From NCBI RefSeq assembly GCF_001854885.1, contig NZ_MDDV01000009.1, positions 1 through 64,000 of the forward strand: a stretch of DNA of 64,000 nt, in the 5' to 3' direction. Below the pieces are notes generated by a model, which did not search any database, was not told the DNA's origin, and saw nothing but the letters and a program-made list of their open reading frames with translations. The position numbers were made by a program, and so were the translations under genes. This document shows positions 25,411 through 33,592 of the stretch, piece after piece (position 1 is the first letter of the stretch; every line of letters begins with the position of its first letter). The stretch is from Ensifer sp. LCM 4579 (lineage in GTDB: Bacteria > Pseudomonadota > Alphaproteobacteria > Rhizobiales > Rhizobiaceae).

Positions 25411-26565
25411 TTACAGCACGCCCCAGCCGCGATAGCGGCCCCTGCCGGTCATCTCGCGAAGCCCGAGCTCGCGCACGAGATTGAGCGCGCCCCGTGGCGT
25501 CACGCCCAGCTGGCGGGAAATCAGCGCGGTCGAGACGATCGGCCGCGACAGGACGAGTTCGATCAGCCCCGGCAGATTACTGTTCGAGCGGCGGTCCTTG
25601 ATCCTGATCTCCATCTGCGTCCTTGCGAGCGACAGGCGGTCGAGTTCCTTGAGGCCGAGATCGGCCGTTGCCGCCATCGCATCGAGGAAGGCATTGAGAC
25701 GGGTCAGCCTGTCCTTCGACCGCCGGCGATCATGACGGATCGTCTTCAGCCCCATGTTGAAGGCAAGGACATGCGACGCCGTCTTGCCGCGGAAACGGAG
25801 ATACGCCCCGACGAGGAGCGCGCCGAGCCAGTGCTGGCGCCGCAAAGGCTCGATGCGCTCCCAGGCATCGAAAAGGATAGCGGCCCCCAGCGTCGCCGGC
25901 ATTTGATCGGCCGTCGGAAGGACGGTGCGCCAGGCGTCCAGCCGGCTGGCCTCGTCCCAATCCTCCTCGAAGACGAGACCGAGCTGTCCCTTCGCTTCCT
26001 GCCGTTCCCTGAACGGCGGCTGCGACGCCGGTTCGGCCTCGGCGAGGCTCTCCCTGTGGCTTTCGAGCAGCCGCCGCGACCGCGCAAGCGCCGCATCGAG
26101 TTCGGCAAACTCGTGGGCGAGCGGGTTTTCCTCCGCATCCTCATCCGCGAACTCCGTCGAACCCGTCGCGTCTTGGCGGCGGGCGTCGAAATCTGGGCCT
26201 TTCTTTTCCGCGCTGCCGCCCTGCTCTCCCCGCAGCGCATCGAGGCCGTTGACCGACAGCGCCCATCCGGGCTCCGCCAATTCCAGCCGCCGCCGCGCCC
26301 GCAGCACCGCATGGGCAATCGTCAGCTCATGGGACGGCGCTCGCGCATCCATATGTGAATCGTGTAGAACGAGATCCTCGACATGCACCAGTTCGCCCGC
26401 GACCCAGAGAGCGGCAACGGCATCGAAGAATTGCCCGCGTTCGCGAAAGCCCTCGGCGACCGCATGGCGTGCGGCCCGCTCGTCGAGACGTGCGAGCCCG
26501 TCCTCCGCCGCGATCAGGGCAGGAAGGAGGCTTGGATGCAGCGGATCGAGGATTTCGTATCTCAT
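25411..26565 (-). CDS. DUF1612 plus HTH protein (RHE_PE00001 family)
   Basis: A 384-residue protein of a family found mostly in rhizobia, often near repABC genes. An N-terminal helical part (DAVAALWVAGELVHVEDLVLHD) is followed by a charged linker (about 130-180), a DUF1612-like block (DEASRLDAWRTVLPTADQMP, WLGALLVGAYLRFRGK, HVLAFNMGLKTI) and a C-terminal winged helix (LVLSRPIVSTALISRQLGVT, ALNLVRELGLREMTGRGRYRGW). DNA binding is likely; the role is unknown. It is encoded opposite to the glycosyltransferase-like gene with parS1 in between, so a link to replicon maintenance or local regulation is possible. Confidence 0.8.
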   Translation of the reverse strand: MRYEILDPLHPSLLPALIAAEDGLARLDERAARHAVAEGFRERGQFFDAVAALWVAGELVHVEDLVLHDSHMDARAPSHELTIAHAVLRARRRLELAEPGWALSVNGLDALRGEQGGSAEKKGPDFDARRQDATGSTEFADEDAEENPLAHEFAELDAALARSRRLLESHRESLAEAEPASQPPFRERQEAKGQLGLVFEEDWDEASRLDAWRTVLPTADQMPATLGAAILFDAWERIEPLRRQHWLGALLVGAYLRFRGKTASHVLAFNMGLKTIRHDRRRSKDRLTRLNAFLDAMAATADLGLKELDRLSLARTQMEIRIKDRRSNSNLPGLIELVLSRPIVSTALISRQLGVTPRGALNLVRELGLREMTGRGRYRGWGVL

Positions 26566-27034
26566 TTGGACAGTTGAACTTCGGCGGCGAAACGGAAGGT
26601 AGCACGCGATTCCTTTCCGTCACAGGCACTGCGGGAATTGCCCACCGGAATATCGCGACGCGCGCATCACCATCTCGGGGCGGAACGGAGATGCCGGCCG
26701 ACCATCTCCGAGTCCATTTCGCCGACATGCCCGGGCCCCGAACCTGCTCGGCGCCGATTGTTGACAGCTGTCAACTGGCGACGCTTCTTCGCCTATGATC
26801 AGCGACAAGCGCCGGGCCTTGGTCACGTCGTCATGGCCGCCCGTCTCGTCGCCCCGTCGCCGCCCCGCTCCTTGCTTGCCAGATGCCCTGCTTCCTGCTT
26901 TAAGACGCACGGGATTGAAACAGCGCATCCAATATCCTTCTGCCGACCTCCTCTCCTGCCGATCTTGCCGGCAAGAACCGCCCGCCTTTTGCGGACAGGG
27001 TTTTACGGGCCGGTGGTGTAGAAAGCGACGACGA
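26566..27034. other. Divergent intergenic region containing parS1
   Basis: About 470 bases between the DUF1612 gene and the glycosyltransferase-like gene. The only structured element I can support is the 16-bp palindrome at 26760-26775. Several short open frames occur on both strands without recognisable motifs. Confidence 0.5.
26760..26775. promoter_or_regulatory. parS centromere site 1 (RepB-binding palindrome)
   Basis: GTTGACAGCTGTCAAC, a perfect 16-bp palindrome fitting the repABC parS consensus GTTNNNNGCNNNNAAC. Identical copies occur at 27881-27896 and 28032-28047. RepB (ParB-like) encoded at 30007-31011 should bind it to segregate the replicon. Confidence 0.88.
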
Positions 27035-27874
27035 ATGGCAAGCGTTCTGGCGGCAAGCGGTGGCGTCAAGCAGGTGATCTGCATCAATTGGGGCTCGAAA
27101 TACGGCGCCCCCTTCATCAACAGGCTTTACGCCATGGTGGCCCGCAACATCACGCCGCCCTTCACCTTCACCTGCTTCACCGACAATCGCGACGATCTGC
27201 GAGCGGAAATTCTCTGCGAGGATCTGCCGCCGCTCGACATCGCGAAGATGCCGGAGAACACGAAAGGTATCTGGCCCAAGGCGCGGCTCTGGGGACCGAA
27301 GCTCGGAAGCCTCGAAGGACCGGTGTTGTTTCTTGATCTTGACGTCGTGATCGTCGGATCGCTCGACGGCTTCTTCGAAATCGGCGGACCGGACGATGTG
27401 GTTCTTGCCAGAAATCAGACGACGCCGCTGGAGCGGCTCGGCCAGACTTCGGTGTTCCGCTTTCCGGTCGGCAAGCTCGAACCGCTGCAGCAAAAATTCC
27501 GGGCCGACCCGCAGGGTATCGCGGACGAATACGAATTCGAGCAGAGATTCGTCACGCGCAATGCTCCGGGAGGCGCGAAGCTCTTCCCCCGGCGCTACGT
27601 CCTGCACTTCCGCCAGGACTGCCGCTGGCCGTTTCCGCTCAATTACTGGCTCGCGCCGCGACTGCCCGCCGATGCTCGCGTCGTGCTCTTTCCACGAGGG
27701 CTGCTGCCGCAGCACGCCATCGACGGACAATATGGCTACAAGGGCCGTGCAGTGGCGCCGCTCGACCATCTCCGCGGACTGCTTTCGTCGGACCGGCGGG
27801 AGAAAAACCCGCTACGCTATTTGCGGCATTACATTCTACCGACGCCGTGGGTCGCAGAGCATTGGCGCGAATGA
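27035..27874 (+). CDS. Glycosyltransferase-like protein with DxD motif
   Basis: A 279-residue protein resembling GT-A type glycosyltransferases. ICINWGSKYGAPFINRLYAMV at the N-terminus is the sugar-nucleotide fold start, and LFLDLDVVIVGSLD near residue 106-119 carries a DxD metal/nucleotide motif. No signal peptide or membrane helix. The ATG at 27035 is chosen because an upstream frame (from 26795) is arginine/proline-rich and non-coding in look. The acceptor is unknown. The gene is flanked by parS1 and parS2, a conserved neighbourhood I associate with repABC regions of rhizobia (from memory). Confidence 0.75.
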   Translation: MASVLAASGGVKQVICINWGSKYGAPFINRLYAMVARNITPPFTFTCFTDNRDDLRAEILCEDLPPLDIAKMPENTKGIWPKARLWGPKLGSLEGPVLFLDLDVVIVGSLDGFFEIGGPDDVVLARNQTTPLERLGQTSVFRFPVGKLEPLQQKFRADPQGIADEYEFEQRFVTRNAPGGAKLFPRRYVLHFRQDCRWPFPLNYWLAPRLPADARVVLFPRGLLPQHAIDGQYGYKGRAVAPLDHLRGLLSSDRREKNPLRYLRHYILPTPWVAEHWRE

Positions 27875-27880
27875 GGGGTT

Positions 27881-27896
27881 GTTGACAGCTGTCAAC
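27881..27896. promoter_or_regulatory. parS centromere site 2
   Basis: GTTGACAGCTGTCAAC, identical to the sites at 26760 and 28032, starting 7 bases after the glycosyltransferase-like stop codon. Confidence 0.88.
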
Positions 27897-28031
27897 CGCA
27901 CCGGCACTGCAATGTTCTGATAATGGCCGATTCAGCAAGGATGTGACATCGCCGGGCCCGAGCACGAGGGCTGGCGCTTTGGCCGAAACGGCATGTTCCA
28001 ACCGATTGCTGCGTCGTGCTTCGGCTCGGCG

Positions 28032-28047
28032 GTTGACAGCTGTCAAC
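28032..28047. promoter_or_regulatory. parS centromere site 3
   Basis: Third exact copy of GTTGACAGCTGTCAAC, about 510 bases beyond the repC stop. A position downstream of repC is one of the standard parS locations in repABC replicons. Confidence 0.88.
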
Positions 28048-28554
28048 ACGCTCAGCCCCTCACCTCTCTGCGACGCGAATAAGACCTGTTCGAGCGCCGC
28101 ACTTCTAGTCGCCAGCTGCGGCGATACCGGCAATCCGAAACAGCGGCACGCTGTTGGACCATTCGGTTCTGAAGCGAGGTCAATTCCGACCGTCCAGGTG
28201 ACGGAAATTATCGCCGGGATAGCTTCCGCATTGCCGGAGCAATGCTCTTTTTCCAATGATTTAAGATAGAAGCGAAATTGTAAAGAAAGACCTAGCGGGC
28301 CGGCAATTCGCGAATCCGGTACGGGTCACAGTTTCCGTGATTTCCAGCCGCAAATCAATGTCCGCAGGCTATGCTTGTCCATTCTCCACAGCCGACCTGC
28401 AGCGGCAGGATGGCTGGAGCGGTTGCCCTCATTCGTGGAAGGCGAGAGCACGGCGGGGACCGACGCAGCGAGAAGGACGATACAGGACGGGCGCTTTCTG
28501 CGATCCGCGCCGCTCGCCATCGGAAAGCCGTCGCGGTTTGTCGAACGGGGCAGA

Positions 28555-29850
28555 TCAGGTCGCCATGCGCGTTGCGTCCCGTCTGGCGCGGCTCAGCGCA
28601 CCGACCATCGGCGCGATCGAAAAGGACTGCAGTCTTGCCCGTCGCGTGAGATCCCTGAGATAGCCGCCCGGCGAATTGATCCGGTCGGCACGCTCGAGGA
28701 TGCAGGCGATTACGGTCGCCGTATTCTCATAGCCGAGAACGGCGCAGGCATCCTCATAGGCGTCGGTGCTCACGTTCAACATGGTTCTGACGACGATCGC
28801 GGCGGTCATCAGATCCTTCCAGTTCGAGACGCGACCGGATGGCGCGTAATCGGCAATCTGCGGGCAAGCCTGCAGAATGGCGGGCAGTGGAATTTCACGG
28901 GAGAACCGTTCGGTCGACCCTGGCTTCAGCCCCACGCCACAGCTCGGCCGGGCCGGTTCGGCCGACGGGCTCTCAACAGATGCAGCTGTCGCGCTCCCGG
29001 CTTGGCTTTCACCCCAGGCAGTCCCCTCCCCTCGTCCCGAGCCCTGTTCAGATTCAGATTGGGAGTCTGGTTGTGAATTCTGTATGTGGCAGCCATTCTG
29101 GCGATCATTGGCGGTCGTTTTTGGCAGATTAAGCAATGTTTCCAGATGATTGCGGAGTTCGTCCCGGAGCGACGCCAATTTTGCAAGGATTGCTTCGAGC
29201 GTGGCCGCCGAAGCCTTGCGCGGAAATCCGGCCATGAGCGCTTCGAAACGGTCGCTGAAGGGTTGCCAGCCGTCATCGGGGGCGCTCTCATGCGCAAGTT
29301 CGATCAGTTTGAGGACATCGCGGCGGCAGAGGCTCAGGCGTTCGCGCAGCACGCGGAGGTGCTGCTGTTCGGCTGCAATCTCGGCGGCGGCCGCCTTGAA
29401 CTCCCCTGCCCGCGCCAGGAGCGGCGAGAGGTCGAAACCGAAGGCCTCGCCGATCGATCCGTTCCGGCTCCGGCGGGCATAGCGCTTGCCGTTGGGGCTG
29501 TCGCGCCGAATGACCAGCCCGGTTTCCACCAGGCAGGCAAGATGCCGCCGCAGCGTCGTTTCGGCCATGCCATGGGTGCGGAGCGAAAGCTGCGCATTCG
29601 ATGGGAAGACGACGAGACCGTTGTCCCGGGAAAGTTCGGCCCCCGGATAGAAACTCAAAAGCGCGTTGAGCACAGCGAGCGAGCGATCGGAAATGCCGAT
29701 CACCGACTTCGCCTCACAGAGAGTTCGAAACAATTTCCATTTGTCGATCGACTGCGCCGGCAGAGCTCTGCCGGCCGTGATCTGACTTGCGAGCATGCCA
29801 AACGTCATCGCCCGCCGCCCAAAGGGCGTCGTCACATTTCCACGTTCCAT
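28555..29850 (-). CDS. repC: RepC replication initiator
   Basis: A 431-residue initiator specific to repABC replicons. The N-terminal half is the conserved DNA-binding winged-helix region (KWKLFRTLCEAKSVIGISDRS, LNALLSFYPG, VVFPSNAQLSLRTHGM, TLRRHLACLVETGLVIRRDSPNGKRYARR). The C-terminal domain ends after CPQIADYAPSGRVSNW and an Arg-rich tail. The replication origin of this plasmid family lies inside repC; a stretch that reads AT-richer than its surroundings at about 29045-29155 is the likely site. It is the last gene of the repABC operon, 156 bases after repB, with the antisense RNA gene in the gap. Confidence 0.95.
   Translation of the reverse strand: MERGNVTTPFGRRAMTFGMLASQITAGRALPAQSIDKWKLFRTLCEAKSVIGISDRSLAVLNALLSFYPGAELSRDNGLVVFPSNAQLSLRTHGMAETTLRRHLACLVETGLVIRRDSPNGKRYARRSRNGSIGEAFGFDLSPLLARAGEFKAAAAEIAAEQQHLRVLRERLSLCRRDVLKLIELAHESAPDDGWQPFSDRFEALMAGFPRKASAATLEAILAKLASLRDELRNHLETLLNLPKTTANDRQNGCHIQNSQPDSQSESEQGSGRGEGTAWGESQAGSATAASVESPSAEPARPSCGVGLKPGSTERFSREIPLPAILQACPQIADYAPSGRVSNWKDLMTAAIVVRTMLNVSTDAYEDACAVLGYENTATVIACILERADRINSPGGYLRDLTRRARLQSFSIAPMVGALSRARRDATRMAT
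29045..29155. other. Candidate oriV (AT-richer stretch inside repC)
   Basis: This stretch of the repC coding region is noticeably richer in A and T than the rest of the gene. In studied repABC plasmids the origin maps to an AT-rich block in the middle of repC. The location is inferred; no iterons are obvious. Confidence 0.5.
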
Positions 29851-29909
29851 CTTTCTTCACCTTTTCCAAGGCAAAAGAAATCCGTTCGCCGAAACGACGC
29901 CAAAAACGC

Positions 29910-29999
29910 TTGACAGTGATTCGCGGAAATGGGAATCTCAAGTTGCTACACGAGAGAAGGGTTTCCGCAGCGCTAGTCGTTCGGAAGCCTTTTTCTTTT
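29910..29999 (+). ncRNA. Counter-transcribed RNA (ctRNA/IncA) controlling repC
   Basis: On the strand opposite repABC, in the repB-repC gap, TTGACA (29910-29915) is followed 17 bases later by a weak -10 (GAATCT, 29933-29938). Transcription would start near 29945. An intrinsic terminator follows: GGGTTTCCG (29959-29967) pairs with CGGAAGCCT (29982-29990), then a T-rich run to 29999. Small antisense RNAs at this exact place limit RepC synthesis in repABC plasmids. The RNA itself would be about 50-55 nt. Confidence 0.8.
29959..29999 (+). terminator. Intrinsic terminator of the ctRNA
   Basis: Nine-base-pair stem (two G-T pairs), 14-base loop and TTTTTCTTTT tail on the plus strand. Confidence 0.8.
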
Positions 30000-30006
30000 G
30001 CTCTGC

Positions 30007-31011
30007 CTAGTCTCCTGTTTCCTGTTGGTATTCGAGGTAGAGCGCCTCAAGCCTCTGCCTCACGAAATCGCCAAAACCGGGTGCCGCCCTCTTGCTGAAG
30101 GCAAGGGTCGTCTCTGCGTCGGTTTCGCGGATTCGCACCGCGCGCACACGATCGGGGGCAAGCCAGGTTTCCGTCTTTGTCCGCGCCTTGGCGGCGCTGA
30201 GTGACGCGAAGAGCTTCTCGAAGCGCTGATCGCTGTTCAACGCGTGGAACGCCGGCAGCGGCACGTCGGCAAGAGCCTTCGTCTCGTTGCCTTCGCGCTC
30301 GAGTAGGTCGGCGAGCTCCATCCAGCGCCTGCGTCCGAACGAGGGCGCGGCACCGATGGGCTCGATGATTTCCAGCGGCAAGCGGCGAACGACCGCAATC
30401 ATCTTCGAGAGCGCCGCCTTGTCGACGCCCAGCGCCGACATGATGGTGTCGCGCAGGAAGCCGCGATCCTCGAGCCGGGTGGCGAAAAGCGCGCGCTCGA
30501 TGAAGGACAGGTCGGTCCGGACGTTGTTTTCCTGGCCCTGGGATATGACCAACTGCTCGTCGGTCAAATCGCGGATGACCGCCTTGATCCTGCCGCCGAT
30601 TTCGCGGACCGCGGCAAGCCGCCGGTGGCCGTAGGCGACCTGATATCGACCCGTTATCGTTGGATGCGGCCTGACCAGGATCGGTACCTGTTGGCCGTGG
30701 TCGCGGATCTGCTGAACCAGGGCGGCCTGTGTTTCGGGGTCCACGGCGAGACGGTCGACGACGAAGGAGGCCTCGATCAGCGACGGATCGAGTTCGACGA
30801 TCGCTTGGCCTTCTGCCAGCCGGCGCTCGAGTTCCTGGGCCCGCTCGACTTTTTCGGTGATGTTCGACAGCGAGCGCGTGATGCCGCCGACGAGGCCGTT
30901 CGGCCGCTGTGCCGGCTGGTGCCCCGCAATCGGCCGTTCGATCGCCGCCCGTTCTGCGCCAATGAGAGTGGCCGGGCTGTCGGATATGCCGATCAGGTTT
31001 TTGCGCGCCAT
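30007..31011 (-). CDS. repB: RepB, ParB-like partition protein
   Basis: A 334-residue ParB-family centromere-binding protein. It shows the ParB/Sulfiredoxin block VRPHPTITGRYQVAYGHRRLAAV (about 110-132) and a helix-turn-helix region (ALGVDKAALSKMIAVVRRLP). It should bind the three parS palindromes and stimulate RepA, and with RepA represses the operon. Start ATG follows the repA stop by 3 bases. RepB homologues in the family are about 320-350 residues, so the gene is full length. Confidence 0.95.
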   Translation of the reverse strand: MARKNLIGISDSPATLIGAERAAIERPIAGHQPAQRPNGLVGGITRSLSNITEKVERAQELERRLAEGQAIVELDPSLIEASFVVDRLAVDPETQAALVQQIRDHGQQVPILVRPHPTITGRYQVAYGHRRLAAVREIGGRIKAVIRDLTDEQLVISQGQENNVRTDLSFIERALFATRLEDRGFLRDTIMSALGVDKAALSKMIAVVRRLPLEIIEPIGAAPSFGRRRWMELADLLEREGNETKALADVPLPAFHALNSDQRFEKLFASLSAAKARTKTETWLAPDRVRAVRIRETDAETTLAFSKRAAPGFGDFVRQRLEALYLEYQQETGD

Positions 31012-31014
31012 CGG

Positions 31015-32211
31015 TTACTTCCTTCCCCAGACCTTGCGGATCATCTCTTCGATCTCCGCATTGACGAGCGAAAGCGACTCCATCGCCCGGTCATAGGTGC
31101 CGCGGATGAATTGCGAGCGCTCCACCTCGTAGAGCGTCTGTTTTGTAACGCCGGCATCGGAGATGGCGGTCGATTTCACCATGGCGTTCAGAAGCATGCG
31201 ATTGCCGAAGATCGCGCGCATGAAGCCGGTCATCTGGCTCTGCGGACCGTCATTCGGCTCGAAACGCGTCACCAGATAACGCATCCAGTCGTAGCTCGTG
31301 CGCCCGCCGGCCTTCTCGACGACGGCCATGAGCTCGCTCGTCATCGAGAGGAACTGCGACATCGACATGACGTCGAGCATTTGCGGATGCACGGTGATGA
31401 GCACGGAGGTGGCGGCGCAGAGCGCCGACATGGTGAGAAATCCGAGCTGCGGCGGGCAATCGATGACGACGACGTCATAGAAGCTCTCGATCCCGGTCAG
31501 CACCTCGCCGATACGGGCGAAGAACATCGTCTCGGCCGAGCCGCCGATCATCGCTTTCGGCGTCTCGTGCTCGAACTCCATCAGTTCGAGATTGCCGGGG
31601 ATCAGATGGAGGTTGGTGGTGTAGGTCGAGCGCACGATATCGGCAACAGGGCGGGGGTTTTCATAGCGGATGGCGCCATAAAGGGTTTCCGCCTCGCCGA
31701 CATCGAGCTCCGGCTGATGGCCGAAAAGGGCCGAGAGCGATGCCTGCGGATCGAGATCGATCGCCAGTACGCGATAGCCACGGAGCGCCAGATATTGGGA
31801 GAGGTGCGCCGCCGTCGTTGTCTTGCCCGACCCGCCCTTGAAATTCATCACCGAGATGACCTGAAGCTTCTCGCCGGCCCTGCGATGGGGAATGTATTTT
31901 CCCGCCTTGCTGCCATCGTCGAGCACGCGGCGGATGCGTTCGATGTCCTCGACCGCATACATGCGGCGGCCGTTTGACAGCGGTTGCGGCCCATGGCCTT
32001 CTGACGCGATCTGGCGCAGATAGCCTTCACCGATTCCAATGAAGGCGGCGGCTTCCGCAGGGCTGAACGGGCGCATGGTTTTCTGCGCCGTCGGGGAGAA
32101 TATCTTTTTCTGATGTTCCTGAAGCTGATAGGCGAGTTCCCGGGCGTCGGCAGCCAGCATGGAGGGCAAATGCTCCTGCTCATCGACGCCCTGAATTCTC
32201 TGCTGCAACAT
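31015..32211 (-). CDS. repA: RepA, ParA-like partition ATPase and repressor
   Basis: A 398-residue ParA-type ATPase. A helix-turn-helix region at about 55-75 (PFSPAEAAAFIGIGEGYLRQI) precedes the deviant Walker A KGGSGKTTTAAHL and the block RVLAIDLDPQASLSALFG; VVVIDCPPQLGFLTM forms the A' motif. The start at 32211 is chosen because GGAG stands 6 bases upstream; ATGs at 32235 and 32217 are alternatives. It drives plasmid segregation with RepB and represses its own promoter. First gene of repABC, divergent from the HutC-like gene. Confidence 0.94.
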   Translation of the reverse strand: MLQQRIQGVDEQEHLPSMLAADARELAYQLQEHQKKIFSPTAQKTMRPFSPAEAAAFIGIGEGYLRQIASEGHGPQPLSNGRRMYAVEDIERIRRVLDDGSKAGKYIPHRRAGEKLQVISVMNFKGGSGKTTTAAHLSQYLALRGYRVLAIDLDPQASLSALFGHQPELDVGEAETLYGAIRYENPRPVADIVRSTYTTNLHLIPGNLELMEFEHETPKAMIGGSAETMFFARIGEVLTGIESFYDVVVIDCPPQLGFLTMSALCAATSVLITVHPQMLDVMSMSQFLSMTSELMAVVEKAGGRTSYDWMRYLVTRFEPNDGPQSQMTGFMRAIFGNRMLLNAMVKSTAISDAGVTKQTLYEVERSQFIRGTYDRAMESLSLVNAEIEEMIRKVWGRK

Positions 32212-32227
32212 TCCCATCTCCAGAAAA

Positions 32228-32264
32228 CTGCGCAAAATTCACCAATACCAACCAATCTGCGCAG
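32228..32264. promoter_or_regulatory. Repeats just upstream of repA (possible RepA operator/promoter)
   Basis: CTGCGCA occurs at 32228-32234 and as the palindrome CTGCGCAG at 32257-32264, with repeated ACCAAT units between them. The block lies immediately ahead of repA, where the autorepressed operon promoter and RepA operator should be. Function is inferred from position only. Confidence 0.4.
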
Positions 32265-32363
32265 TTACACTATGCGCCGATTCGTTGCCATTTTACAAAC
32301 GCTTAACAAATGGCCGGATTTATGCTGCCTGTGCGATGCGATTCTGTGAAGTTTGCTGTCCGG

Positions 32364-32409
32364 AAGTTGTCCGCGGACAACTTTTTTCGAGCGGTTGTCC
32401 GCGGACAAC
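32364..32409. promoter_or_regulatory. Two identical 16-bp palindromes upstream of the HutC-like gene
   Basis: GTTGTCCGCGGACAAC occurs at 32366-32381 (extended to a 20-bp perfect palindrome, 32364-32383) and again at 32394-32409, starts 28 bases apart. They lie between repA and the divergent GntR/HutC-type gene. The TTGT...ACAA form suits a HutC-type GntR dimer. They also satisfy the loose parS consensus GTTNNNNGCNNNNAAC, but differ from the three true parS copies. Confidence 0.72.
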
Positions 32410-32519
32410 TGGTCTCCGATTCGCGGGACTTCGGCTTTACTCCAATTCGGGGAAATACGGGCGCCGCGGCCGCGAGGGCTATCGCGCTCATCGTAAAAAG
32501 GTAAGGTGCTGCGAAGGCT

Positions 32520-33302
32520 TTGAACGAGGATCCGACCATTCCCAACGACAGCCCATCAGATGAAAAGCTCCGACGCGAGTCCCGGGACCAGCCGCTTTCA
32601 TTGCACCAGAAGATTCTCAGCGAGGTCGAGGGGCATATCCTGTCGGGGGACTGGCCGCCGGGCCACCGCATTCCCTTCGAGCACGAGCTGACGGAGCAAT
32701 ATGGCTGTTCGCGCATGACGGTGAATAAGGCGCTCTCCGAGCTCGTCAAGCGCGGTCTGATCGAGCGCCGGCGCAAATCCGGGAGTTACGTCACCTTTCC
32801 GCAGGTCCAGTCGGCGGTGATGGAAATCCACGACGTCAAGCTCGAGGTCGAATCGCTCGGCCTCGATTACGCCTATCGGCGCGACGGACGAATCATACGC
32901 GAAATCGGTGCCGGAGACCGCGAGCGCATCGATCTGCCGGCCTCATCGAAACTGCTCGAAATCAGTTGCCGGCATTTCGCCGGCGGGCGGCCTTTCTGTC
33001 TGGAGGAGCGGCTGATCAGCCTTACGGCCGTGCCGGAGGCCGAGGCCGAGCCTTTCGAGACGGTCGCCCCGGGGTCCTGGCTGCTCGGCAAGGTACCCTG
33101 GAGCACGGCCGAGCACCGCATCAGGGCGGTGGCGGCGGGCCGGCTGGCGGCCCAGGCGCTCGACGTTGCGGCCGGCAGCCCTTGCCTCGTCATCGAGCGG
33201 CGGACCTGGAGCGGCGGCGCGCCGGTCACGAGCGTGCGGCTGACCTATCCGGGCGACCGGCACGAGCTCGTCGCCGAGTTTCAACCGAGTGCGGTCGGCT
33301 GA
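32520..33302 (+). CDS. GntR-family repressor, HutC subfamily
   Basis: A 260-residue regulator with a TTG start. Winged helix at about 25-95 (LHQKILSEVEGHILSGDWPPG, YGCSRMTVNKALSELVKRGL, RRRKSGSYV) followed by a UTRA ligand domain (ISCRHFAGGRPFCLEERLISL, SPCLVIERRTW, VTSVRLTYPGDRHELVAEF). The best family fit is the histidine-utilisation repressor HutC, which senses urocanate. No hut genes are in this window, so the target may lie elsewhere or be its own gene through the paired palindromes 110-160 bases upstream. Confidence 0.85.
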   Translation: MNEDPTIPNDSPSDEKLRRESRDQPLSLHQKILSEVEGHILSGDWPPGHRIPFEHELTEQYGCSRMTVNKALSELVKRGLIERRRKSGSYVTFPQVQSAVMEIHDVKLEVESLGLDYAYRRDGRIIREIGAGDRERIDLPASSKLLEISCRHFAGGRPFCLEERLISLTAVPEAEAEPFETVAPGSWLLGKVPWSTAEHRIRAVAAGRLAAQALDVAAGSPCLVIERRTWSGGAPVTSVRLTYPGDRHELVAEFQPSAVG

Positions 33303-33303
33303 T

Positions 33304-33407
33304 CTACAGCGCCGCGCGTCTTATTAGACGCGCAAAGGTCGCTGTAGCACTTTGAATTGCTGCATGTCTTTGTCCTTTAATCGAGGTCGACTAAAGGAGT
33401 CATGCAG
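33304..33407. repeat. Mosaic palindromic element (module A plus module C)
   Basis: Module A runs from ACAGCGCCGCGCGTCT with its partner AGACGCGCAAAGGTCGCTGT, then a second hairpin module: GCTGCATGTCTTTGTCCTTT against CTAAAGGAGTCATGCAG, around TCGAGGTCGA. Module A recurs at 49885, 53193 (inverted) and 63098 (inverted). This is the rhizobial intergenic mosaic element type. No gene is supported in 33303-33592. Confidence 0.85.
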
Positions 33408-33592
33408 TCGGGCGGCGGCCGCGCCCTCTCGAAACGCAACGCCGCAGCGGCCCTCGCGCGGAGTAAGGGCCCGGCAAGCGATTTCGCGCCCGCAATTCAG
33501 GTGCTTCGCAAGAAAAGTCAACAATCTCTGGCGCTTTTGCGCTCCGAGGGGCATCCTGTCACAGTGTCATCCAGGCAGAGGGAGGAACGCCG

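Larger units (their letters stand above)
27875..28554. other. Intergenic region downstream of repC, holding parS2 and parS3
   Basis: About 680 bases between the convergent glycosyltransferase-like gene and repC. It contains two of the three parS palindromes. No open frame with a recognisable motif was found. The stretch 28240-28320 is visibly AT-richer than its surroundings. Confidence 0.6.

Noticed and set aside
30625-31977. 450-codon plus-strand open frame opposite repA and repB
   Set aside because: RepA and RepB are unambiguous on the minus strand; the opposite frame is a GC-driven shadow.
32364-32409. Twin GTTGTCCGCGGACAAC palindromes as additional parS sites
   Set aside because: They fit the loose consensus but differ in sequence from the three identical copies, and sit directly before a GntR-type gene, so operator is the better reading. 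Kept as a finding.
32520-33302. Naming the GntR gene hutC outright
   Set aside because: The family fit is good, but no histidine-utilisation genes are in the window to support a symbol.
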